Of a DNA stretch of 64,000 nucleotides, positions 57,811 through 64,000 are shown in pieces. A program made the translations under genes and the position numbers. Position 1 is the first letter of the stretch. The number at the start of each line of letters is the position of its first letter. Source of the stretch: Microbacterium sp. Yaish 1. Its GTDB lineage: Bacteria > Actinomycetota > Actinomycetes > Actinomycetales > Microbacteriaceae. The stretch is from assembly GCF_002245215.1 (NCBI RefSeq), contig NZ_NPMR01000002.1, forward strand, positions 310,001 through 374,000. The letters run 5' to 3'. The notes under the pieces were generated by a model that saw nothing but the letters and a program-made list of their open reading frames with translations, was not told where the DNA came from and searched no databases.

Positions 57811-57819
57811 GGGGCCTCG

Positions 57820-58236
57820 TCAGGCCGCTGACCAGGCCTCGCCGCGCACCTCCGCGAGCGGCGACGCCTGAAGCAGGCGCGAGATCGGGCAACGCTCGTG
57901 CGCAGCGACGGCGAGGCTCGAGGCCTCGGTCTCGTCCAGGCCCTCGCCCGAGACGAAGGCGGTCACGACGAATTCGTATCCCGTGCGCCCGTCGGCATCG
58001 CGCAGGGCGACCTCGACACGCACGGCGGTGCGGCGCGCCCCCGACACGATCGCCTGCGCCGTGGCGTTCAGGCACGTCGCCCATGCCAGGGCGAGCAGCT
58101 GCTCGGGGTTGCTCGCGCGCGTGTCGTGACCCGGCTGCAAGGGGTTGGACACAGCGACTTCGAGGCCGTTCGGAACGCGGCTGACCCCCGTCCCGCCGTC
58201 GTCGTTCAGAGCTGAGGTGCGGTACCGGGTGACCAT
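57820..58236 (-). CDS. OsmC/Ohr family peroxidase
   Basis: 138 residues. Thiol-dependent organic hydroperoxide reductase. The two catalytic Cys are in ATCLNATAQA (about 60) and HERCPISRLL (about 124); the Arg of the family is in DTRASNPEQLL. The ORF is open far upstream but ATG 58236 is set by the TATAGT -10 box. Divergent from metNIQ with a 23-bp palindrome between the starts that overlaps its -10, suggesting repression by a redox-sensing regulator. Confidence 0.9.
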   Translation of the reverse strand: MVTRYRTSALNDDGGTGVSRVPNGLEVAVSNPLQPGHDTRASNPEQLLALAWATCLNATAQAIVSGARRTAVRVEVALRDADGRTGYEFVVTAFVSGEGLDETEASSLAVAAHERCPISRLLQASPLAEVRGEAWSAA

Positions 58237-58242
58237 GCGTCG

Positions 58243-58248
58243 ACTATA
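58243..58248 (-). promoter_or_regulatory. -10 box of the OsmC gene (leaderless)
   Basis: TATAGT, 6 nt before the ATG at 58236. It overlaps the operator palindrome. Confidence 0.6.
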
Positions 58249-58268
58249 GTTGAACGTCGTCCAACTAT
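58246..58268. promoter_or_regulatory. palindromic operator between osmC and metN
   Basis: A 23-bp near-perfect palindrome, arms ATAGTTGAACG and CGTCCAACTAT around a central T, with one mismatched pair. It starts 10 bases upstream of osmC's ATG, overlaps its -10 and ends 14 bases before metN. The GTTGA / TCAAC half-sites resemble MarR-family operators. Confidence 0.65.
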
Positions 58269-58281
58269 TGGAGGATGCTGC

Positions 58282-59034
58282 GTGCTCCCGACCGACGATC
58301 CGATCTCCCTGAGCGGGGTCGGCGTCACGTACCCCGGCGGTACTCGTGCACTGTCCGGCATCGATCTCACGGTCGCGCCGGGTGAGATCTTCGGGGTCAT
58401 CGGCGAGAGCGGCGCGGGGAAGAGCACCCTCCTCGCCCTGCTCACGGGCGAGATCTCCGCGACGGCGGGCGCCGTGCGCGTGCTGGGCCAGGACCCCCAC
58501 CGTCTGAGCCGGCCGGCGCTGCGCATGCTTCGCCGCCGCATCGGGGTGGTCTTCCAGGGCGTGCACCTTCTGGCGAACCGGACCGTGCGACAGAACGTCT
58601 CCATCGCCCTCGATCTGAGTGGGCGCGATCGCGAGCGCGAGCGACGGGCTTCGGTCGACGAGGTCCTGCGTTTCGTCGGTCTGGGCGGTCGTGAAGACGC
58701 GTACCCCGCCGAGCTGAGCGGAGGTCAGCGCCAGCGCGTCGGCATCGCCCGCGCGCTCGTGGCCCGTCCCGACATCCTGCTGTGCGACGAGCCGACCTCG
58801 TCGCTCGATGCCACCACGACCGACGGTGTGCTCGCACTCCTCCGAGCGGCCCGCGACCGGTTCGGCACGACGGTGGTCGTCGTCACGCACGATCTGGCCG
58901 TCGTCCGGCGGGTCTGCGACCGCGTCGCCCTGTTCGAAGACGGCCGCGTCCACGACATCCTGCGGGTGGAGCCCGAGGCCGACCTCGGCTCGGAGAGCTA
59001 CCTCGACCGGGCCCGACGGGAGCTCGGCGCATGA
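58282..59034 (+). CDS. metN: methionine ABC transporter ATP-binding protein, NIL-less
   Basis: 250 residues. Powers methionine uptake. Walker A is GESGAGKST (about 43-51), signature LSGGQRQRV and Walker B ILLCDEPTSSLD. The C-terminal NIL methionine-sensing domain of E. coli MetN is absent, so it may lack feedback trans-inhibition. The GTG start has GGAGGA six bases upstream, unlike the leaderless genes. No SAM riboswitch can fit the short leader. Overlaps metI by 4 bases. Confidence 0.93.
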   Translation: MLPTDDPISLSGVGVTYPGGTRALSGIDLTVAPGEIFGVIGESGAGKSTLLALLTGEISATAGAVRVLGQDPHRLSRPALRMLRRRIGVVFQGVHLLANRTVRQNVSIALDLSGRDRERERRASVDEVLRFVGLGGREDAYPAELSGGQRQRVGIARALVARPDILLCDEPTSSLDATTTDGVLALLRAARDRFGTTVVVVTHDLAVVRRVCDRVALFEDGRVHDILRVEPEADLGSESYLDRARRELGA

Positions 59035-59702
59035 GCGACCTCGCCGAATCGCTCGGTCGCCGGGGTGAGGACCTGCTCGAGGCCCTCGGCGAGACCGGAT
59101 ACATGCTTCTCGTCTCGCTCGCGGCGGCGGTGCTCCTCGGGCTCCCTCTCGGCATGCTCGTGTACCTGACCCGCCGGGGCGGCGCCGCACCGAACCGCGT
59201 GGTCTGGTGGACCGGGAACCTCTTCATCAACGTCGTCCGATCGTTCCCGTTCCTGCTCCTCGTCGTGTTCCTCGTGCCGGTGACCCGGCTCGTCTACGGG
59301 ACGACGTTCGGCACGCCCGCGGCGACGTTCTCGCTGTGCTTCGTCGCCGTCGCCATCTACGCGCGTCTGGTCGAGCAGATCCTGCGCGAGATCAGCCCCG
59401 GCATCCCGCGGGTCGCCCGCACGATGGGAGCGACGCTTCCGCAGACGATCCTGCGCTTCCTCCTCCCGGAGGCCTTCCCCGGCCTCGTCTACGCCCTGAC
59501 GTCGGCGACGATCAGCCTGCTGTCGTACTCCACGGTGCTCGGGGTGGTGGGCGGCGGCGGGATCGGCGACTTCGCACTGCGCTACGGCTACCAGGAGTAC
59601 GACTACCCGCTGATGTACTTCACGATCGCCGTCATCCTCGTCGTCGTGCTGGTCATCCAATCGATCGGTCACCGCCTGTCGATCCGTCTCGACCACCGCT
59701 GA
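59031..59702 (+). CDS. metI: methionine ABC transporter permease
   Basis: 223 residues, five membrane helices, with the permease EAA-like loop ARTMGATLPQTILRFLLPEAFPGLVYALTS (about 128-157). Transports D- and L-methionine with MetN and MetQ. The ATG overlaps the metN stop (ATGA), rejecting the longer ORF. metQ follows after 32 bases. Confidence 0.95.
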   Translation: MSDLAESLGRRGEDLLEALGETGYMLLVSLAAAVLLGLPLGMLVYLTRRGGAAPNRVVWWTGNLFINVVRSFPFLLLVVFLVPVTRLVYGTTFGTPAATFSLCFVAVAIYARLVEQILREISPGIPRVARTMGATLPQTILRFLLPEAFPGLVYALTSATISLLSYSTVLGVVGGGGIGDFALRYGYQEYDYPLMYFTIAVILVVVLVIQSIGHRLSIRLDHR

Positions 59703-59734
59703 CATCTGCCCATCGACTCTCACAAGGAGAACCC

Positions 59735-60556
59735 ATGCCCCTTCGCTCCGTTCGCGCTCGCCTCGTCACGGCGACGATCGCCACCCTGGCCGCCGCCGGG
59801 CTGCTCGCCGGTTGCACCGGCTCACCGGGTAACGCCGAATCCGGCGTCACGACACTGCGCGTGGGCGCGGTGACCGCCCCCGCGACCGACATCGTCGAGG
59901 CCGCAGGGGCGGCGATCTCCGACGGGTACGAGATCGAGCTCGTTCCGGTCTCGGACTACGTCACGGTCAACAACATGCTCGCCGCCGGCGACATCGACGC
60001 GAACTTCTCACAGCACGAGCCGTACATGCAGGAGTTCAACGAGAAGAACGGGGCGTCGCTCGAGGCGGTCCAGCCCATCTACAACTTCGTCATCGCGTTC
60101 TACTCGAAGACCCTGACCGACATCGATCAGCTCCCCGACGGTGCGACGGTCGCCATCCCGAACGACTCGTCGAACACCGCCCGTGCGCTCAAGCTCCTCG
60201 CCGACGCCGGCATCCTCGGCCTGACCCCGGGCATCGACCCGTACACCGCGACGCTCGACGATGTCGCGGAGAACCCGAAGAACCTGCAGTTCCTCTCGCT
60301 CGAGATCAATCAGCTGAACACGGCGTACGACGAGGCGGACCTGGTCTTCCAGTGGCCGTCGCACATCGCCGCGCTCGGCCTGACACCTCAGGACGACGGC
60401 CTGCTCACCGAACTCGACGACCGCTTCGCGCTGCAGCTCGTGGTGCCCTCGGCCGAGGCGGACTCCCCCGCCACGAAGGCACTGATCGACGCCTTCACGA
60501 GCGACGAGGTGCGCAAGGTCATCGAGGGCAACGAGACCATCGAGGCCGCCTTCTGA
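59735..60556 (+). CDS. metQ: methionine-binding lipoprotein
   Basis: 273 residues. Signal peptide with lipobox L-L-A-G-C (Cys about 26), then a NlpA/MetQ fold: GAVTAPATDIVEAAGAAI, ANFSQHEPYMQEFNE, VAIPNDSSNTARALKLL. Captures methionine outside the membrane for MetNI. SD AAGGAGA lies about 5 bases before ATG 59735. Last gene of the operon, with a hairpin 9 bases after its stop. Confidence 0.95.
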   Translation: MPLRSVRARLVTATIATLAAAGLLAGCTGSPGNAESGVTTLRVGAVTAPATDIVEAAGAAISDGYEIELVPVSDYVTVNNMLAAGDIDANFSQHEPYMQEFNEKNGASLEAVQPIYNFVIAFYSKTLTDIDQLPDGATVAIPNDSSNTARALKLLADAGILGLTPGIDPYTATLDDVAENPKNLQFLSLEINQLNTAYDEADLVFQWPSHIAALGLTPQDDGLLTELDDRFALQLVVPSAEADSPATKALIDAFTSDEVRKVIEGNETIEAAF

Positions 60557-60564
60557 CCTCACGG

Positions 60565-60589
60565 GTGGGGCGCCGGCGCAGCGCCCCAC
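60565..60589 (+). terminator. metNIQ terminator
   Basis: A perfect 9-bp stem, GTGGGGCGC / GCGCCCCAC, with a 7-nt loop, ending 6 bases before the valS -10 box. No T-tract. Confidence 0.65.
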
Positions 60590-60595
60590 CCCCGG

Positions 60596-60601
60596 TAGAC
60601 T
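60596..60601 (+). promoter_or_regulatory. -10 box of valS
   Basis: TAGACT, with a transcript start near 60608 and a leader of about 53 nt ending in GAGGAG before the ATG. Confidence 0.55.
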
Positions 60602-60660
60602 CGGACGACGCACACTCAGGCACGCTCACACAGTGCCGCACATATCGTCGAGGAGTTCCC

Positions 60661-63240
60661 ATGACAGCGCACATCCCCGAGAAGCCCGCTCTGGAAGGCC
60701 TCGAGCAGAAGTGGGACGCCGCCTGGGCCGACCAGGGCACCTACTTGTTCGACCGCGCGCGCGCCGCTGAAACGGGCCGCGGGGGCGTCTTCTCCGTCGA
60801 TACGCCTCCCCCGACGGCATCCGGGTCGCTGCACATCGGTCACGTGTTCTCCTTCACCCACACCGACCTCAAGGTGCGCTTCGAGCGCATGCGCGGCAAG
60901 AGCGTCTTCTACCCGATGGGTTGGGACGACAACGGTCTTCCCACCGAGCGCCGGGTCCAGAACTACTACGGCGTACGCTGCGACCCGACACTCCCGTACG
61001 ACGAGTCGTTCGTCCCGCCGTTCGAGGGCGGCGACAACAAGTCGAGCCGCGCGGCCGACCAGGTGCCCATCAGCCGCCGCAACTTCATCGAGCTGTGCGA
61101 GAAGCTGACGATCGAGGACGAGAAGCAGTTCGAGTCGCTCTTCCGTCAGCTCGGGCTCTCCGTCGACTGGACCCAGACGTATCGCACCATCTCCGACGAG
61201 ACCATCCGCACCAGCCAGCTCGCGTTCCTCCGCAACCTCGAGCGCGGCGAGGCTTATCAGGCGCTCGCTCCCACGCTGTGGGACATCGACTTCCGCTCCG
61301 CCATCGCTCAGGCCGAGCTCGAGGATCGTGAGCAGCAGGCGTCGTACCACCGGCTCGCGTTCCACAAGACCGACGGCAGCGGCGACATCCACATCGAGAC
61401 GACGCGGCCCGAGCTGCTGCCGGCGTGCGTCGCCCTCGTCGCGAACCCCGATGACGAGCGCTATCAGCCGTACTTCGGCAAGACCGTGCGCACGCCGCTC
61501 TTCGACGTCGAGGTGCCGGTCCTTCCGCACCACCTCGCTCAGCCCGACAAGGGCTCGGGAATCGCGATGATCTGCACCTTCGGCGACGTGACCGACATCA
61601 TCTGGTGGCGCGAGCTGGACCTTCCCAACCGGACGATCCTCGGGCACGACGGCCGCATCGTCGCCGACGCACCCGACGTCATCGTCACGGACGCCGCACG
61701 CGCCGCCTACGCGGAACTCGCCGGCAAGACCGTCTTCAGCGCCAAGAAGCGCATCGTCGAGCTCCTGCAGGAGTCCGGCGAGCTTCTCGAGGTGTCCAAG
61801 CCCTTCAGCCACCCGGTGAAGTTCTTCGAAAAGGGCGACCGTCCGCTCGAGATCGTCTCGACCCGTCAGTGGTACCTGCGAAACGGAGCCCGCGACGAAG
61901 AGCTGCGGACGCGACTCATCTCGCTCGGTCAGGAGATGTCGTGGCACCCCGACTTCATGCGGGTGCGCTACGAGAACTGGACCAACGGTCTCACGGGCGA
62001 CTGGCTCGTGTCGCGTCAGCGATTCTTCGGCGTGCCCATTCCGATCTGGTACGGCCTCGACGAGAACGGCGAACGCGATTACGAGCGCGTCATCACCCCC
62101 GATCTCGCCCAGCTCCCGATCGACCCGACCACCGATGTCCCCCCCGGCTACAGCGCGGAACAGCGCGGTGTGCCGGGCGGGTTCGACGCCGAGCGCGACA
62201 TCTTCGACACCTGGGCGACGTCGTCGCTGACCCCGCAGCTGGCGGGCGGCTGGCAGCGCGACGACGAGCTGTGGCAGCTCGTCGCGCCGTTCGACCTGCG
62301 GCCGCAGGGGCAGGACATCATCCGCACCTGGCTCTTCTCCACGATGCTCCGCAGCGCTCTCGAAGACGGCCGCGCGCCGTGGTCGGATGCCGCGATCTCC
62401 GGCTTCATCGTCGACCCCGACCGCAAGAAGATGTCGAAGTCGAAGGGAAACGTCGTCACCCCGGCCGACATCCTCGCGCAGCACGGCACCGATGCGGTCC
62501 GCTACTGGGCCGCGTCCAGCCGCCTCGGTTCCGACGCCGCGTTCGACCCGCAGAACCCGACGCAGGTGAAGATCGGCCGCCGTCTGGCCATCAAGGTGCT
62601 CAACGCGGCGAAGTTCGTGCTCTCGTTCCCCGTGCCCGACGGTGCGGCCGTGACCCACGACCTCGACGCCGCCATGCTCGCGACGCTCGACCGGGTGATC
62701 GTCGACGCCACGCGTGCGTTCGAGGCTTACGACCACGCTCGCGCACTGGAGATCACCGAGGCGTTCTTCTGGACGTTCTGTGACGACTACCTCGAGCTCG
62801 TCAAGGAGCGCGCATACGACCGTACCGACGCGGGCCAGGCTTCGGCGGCCCTCGCGCTGCGCCTCGCGTTGTCCTCGCTGCTGCGTCTGCTGGCCCCGGT
62901 CCTCGCCTTCGCCGCGGAGGAGGCGTGGTCGTGGTTCGAGGAGGGCTCGGTGCACACGGCATCCTGGCCTGAGGCGAGTGGCATCGCCGGCGATCCCGAC
63001 GTGCTCACCGCGGCCAGCGCGGCGCTCATCGGCATCCGACGGGCGAAGACCGAGGCGAAGGCCTCGCAGAAGACTCCGGTCTCGGTACTGACGCTGCGCG
63101 CGGATGCCGCGACGATCGAGCGCCTGCGCCGCGCCGAGGGCGACCTGAAGGCGGTCGGCCGCATCACGGAGCTCGAGCTCCTCGACGGCGACGGCGATCT
63201 CGTCGTGGAGCGCGTCGAGCTGGCCCCGCAGGAGGCCTGA
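60661..63240 (+). CDS. valS: valyl-tRNA synthetase, archaeal-like
   Basis: 859 residues. HIGH in SGSLHIGH (about 58-61) within VDTPPPTASGSLHIGHVFSFTHTD, a pattern of archaeal ValRS rather than the IPPPNVTGSLHMGH of typical bacteria; KMSKS is in [19 protein letters not shown]. The editing domain and anticodon domain follow, with a short C-terminus that lacks the long coiled coil of E. coli ValS. No T-box seen upstream. It is followed directly by a small ORF. Confidence 0.96.
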   Translation: MTAHIPEKPALEGLEQKWDAAWADQGTYLFDRARAAETGRGGVFSVDTPPPTASGSLHIGHVFSFTHTDLKVRFERMRGKSVFYPMGWDDNGLPTERRVQNYYGVRCDPTLPYDESFVPPFEGGDNKSSRAADQVPISRRNFIELCEKLTIEDEKQFESLFRQLGLSVDWTQTYRTISDETIRTSQLAFLRNLERGEAYQALAPTLWDIDFRSAIAQAELEDREQQASYHRLAFHKTDGSGDIHIETTRPELLPACVALVANPDDERYQPYFGKTVRTPLFDVEVPVLPHHLAQPDKGSGIAMICTFGDVTDIIWWRELDLPNRTILGHDGRIVADAPDVIVTDAARAAYAELAGKTVFSAKKRIVELLQESGELLEVSKPFSHPVKFFEKGDRPLEIVSTRQWYLRNGARDEELRTRLISLGQEMSWHPDFMRVRYENWTNGLTGDWLVSRQRFFGVPIPIWYGLDENGERDYERVITPDLAQLPIDPTTDVPPGYSAEQRGVPGGFDAERDIFDTWATSSLTPQLAGGWQRDDELWQLVAPFDLRPQGQDIIRTWLFSTMLRSALEDGRAPWSDAAISGFIVDPDRKKMSKSKGNVVTPADILAQHGTDAVRYWAASSRLGSDAAFDPQNPTQVKIGRRLAIKVLNAAKFVLSFPVPDGAAVTHDLDAAMLATLDRVIVDATRAFEAYDHARALEITEAFFWTFCDDYLELVKERAYDRTDAGQASAALALRLALSSLLRLLAPVLAFAAEEAWSWFEEGSVHTASWPEASGIAGDPDVLTAASAALIGIRRAKTEAKASQKTPVSVLTLRADAATIERLRRAEGDLKAVGRITELELLDGDGDLVVERVELAPQEA

Positions 63241-63241
63241 G

Positions 63242-63475
63242 GTGCGTCTGGGAACCCGGTGGACCAGCGGCGATGAGCCGCCGGCCTCCCTGCCGGCCGC
63301 GTTCCGTGATCAGGTCCGGGCGGTGGATCGCGTGCTCGACGTCGATCCCCGTCCGAAGTGGACCCTGACCTGGCTCGAGGGGCGCCCCGTCGCCGAGTTG
63401 GAGAACGGCGTCGTCGTCTCGCTCGATGCTGCCGGTGATCCCGTCGTCGGCCAGATAGACGACGACACGTTCTGA
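63242..63475 (+). CDS. small hypothetical protein
   Basis: 77 residues, unrecognised. It starts one base after the valS stop with GTG, so it is probably translated by coupling. WTSGDEPPASLPAAFRDQVRAVDRVLDVDPRPKWTLTWLEGRPVAEL suggests a compact soluble domain; no membrane helix. The codon pattern is normal for the region. Ends before a 12-bp hairpin. Confidence 0.65.
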   Translation: MRLGTRWTSGDEPPASLPAAFRDQVRAVDRVLDVDPRPKWTLTWLEGRPVAELENGVVVSLDAAGDPVVGQIDDDTF

Positions 63476-63482
63476 CGCCCCA

Positions 63483-63516
63483 CTCTCCCGCCGCTCACTC
63501 CGAGGCGGCGGGAGAG
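63483..63516. terminator. bidirectional terminator after valS unit
   Basis: A perfect 12-bp stem, CTCTCCCGCCGC / GCGGCGGGAGAG (63483-63494 and 63505-63516), 10-nt loop. It overlaps the stop of the converging MFS gene. Confidence 0.7.
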
Positions 63517-64000
63517 CCCTGGCCGGACGCGGATCGGATGAGTCGCGTGCACACCGCCGTCGCGACGATGCAGACCGCGCCGGCGGCGATGAAGGGCAGT
63601 CGCAGGTCGATCGACGCGACCAGCCCGCCTAGGATCGTCGCCACCGGAAAGAGTCCCCAGGTGAGGGTCCGGATGATGCCGAGAGTGCGTCCGAACAGCG
63701 CCGGCGGAATGATCTGCTGGCGCAGCGCACCCCATGGGACGTTCCAGAGCGAGACCGCGAACGCCATCCCCGCGTAGGCGATGACCGCGACGACGACGTT
63801 CGGCGCGAAGCCGACGGCCACCATGCACGCGGCCGCTGCCAGGTTCGCTCCCCACATCACGTTGCCGCGCCCCCATCGTGCGACCATGCGGGCAGCGACG
63901 AGCGAGCCGGCGAGGGCGCCGACTCCGACGCCCGCCGTGACGAACCCGATGGCGATCTCAGGTACCCCGTGGACATCCAGGAAGTAGAGGAGCGTCGGTG
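63495..64000 (-). CDS. MFS transporter, C-terminal part (5' end outside window)
   Basis: 168 residues of the C-terminal half of a major facilitator. Helices include [29 protein letters not shown] (the Gly-rich loop with R-W-G), [31 protein letters not shown] and [41 protein letters not shown]. The NVPW/QxxxPxxxxGR pattern is typical of the MFS_3/enterobactin-like exporter group. Substrate unknown. The frame runs off the window at base 64000. Confidence 0.8.
   Translation of the reverse strand, partial: PTLLYFLDVHGVPEIAIGFVTAGVGVGALAGSLVAARMVARWGRGNVMWGANLAAAACMVAVGFAPNVVVAVIAYAGMAFAVSLWNVPWGALRQQIIPPALFGRTLGIIRTLTWGLFPVATILGGLVASIDLRLPFIAAGAVCIVATAVCTRLIRSASGQGSPAASE

Noticed and set aside
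58249..58281. SAM or S-box riboswitch upstream of metNIQ
   Set aside because: The gap to the divergent gene is only about 45 bases and is filled by the palindrome; no room for a riboswitch.
60616..62955. 779-codon minus-strand frame opposite valS
   Set aside because: Shadow of valS; no recognisable domain.

Overview
The window is about 70% GC, chromosomal and densely coded, and reads as a member of the Microbacteriaceae, most likely Microbacterium or a close relative. The evidence is the gene content and order (hemW-hrcA-dnaJ-rsmE-HIT-phoH-ybeY-CNNM-era, rplU-rpmA-obgE-proB, ileS-folC-DUF4233-ndk), a long eukaryote-like IleRS behind an actinobacterial-style T-box, an LAxTG sortase-type C-terminus, and many genes whose start codon sits 6-7 nt after a TANNNT -10 box (leaderless transcription). 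I see no prophage, IS element, CRISPR array or defence island. It is essentially a core-genome segment with a few accessory insertions.

Layout. 0-4.7 kb: end of a CGNR zinc-finger gene, an alpha/beta hydrolase, a DnaQ-like exonuclease, and leuA behind a leucine-rich leader peptide, then a lipoprotein. 4.7-15.6 kb: one long minus-strand run of RNA, ribosome and chaperone genes (lepA, DUF1990, hemW, CIRCE-controlled hrcA-dnaJ, rsmE, HIT, phoH, ybeY, CNNM/CBS, era). 15.8-22 kb: a large secreted two-enzyme protein (ExeM-type nuclease fused to a 5'-nucleotidase, with a wall-sorting tail), a hydrolase, and rpsT. 22-28 kb: holA and comEC-comEA, split by a divergent TetR/oxidoreductase pair with two operator palindromes. 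28-32 kb: gadB-gadC (acid resistance) and a thioredoxin/DUF4395 pair. 32-40 kb: leuS, pabB, DedA plus an App1-type lipid phosphatase, an SRAP abasic-site protein next to a putative DNA glycosylase, and a secreted peptidoglycan-binding protein. 40-50 kb: tRNA-Ala, rsfS, an acidic tail-anchored protein, nadD, proA, proB, obgE, rpmA, rplU, DUF4031, RNase E/G. 50-57.8 kb: VKOR, ndk, DUF4233, folC, ileS with T-box, a pentapeptide-like protein and a GNAT enzyme. 57.8-64 kb: an OsmC protein divergent from a metNIQ importer over a shared palindrome, an archaeal-like valS, a small ORF, and the end of an MFS transporter.

The genes connect in a few themes. Branched-chain amino-acid use appears repeatedly (leuA, leuS, ileS, valS), with two different RNA sensors: ribosome stalling on Leu codons for leuA and uncharged tRNA-Ile for ileS. 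Ribosome assembly and RNA turnover dominate the minus-strand runs. Most transcription units start leaderless, while ribosomal, heat-shock, tRNA-synthetase and RNase genes keep 5' leaders. Convergent gene pairs are mostly closed by perfect GC-rich hairpins. No intergenic gap exceeds about 280 bases.
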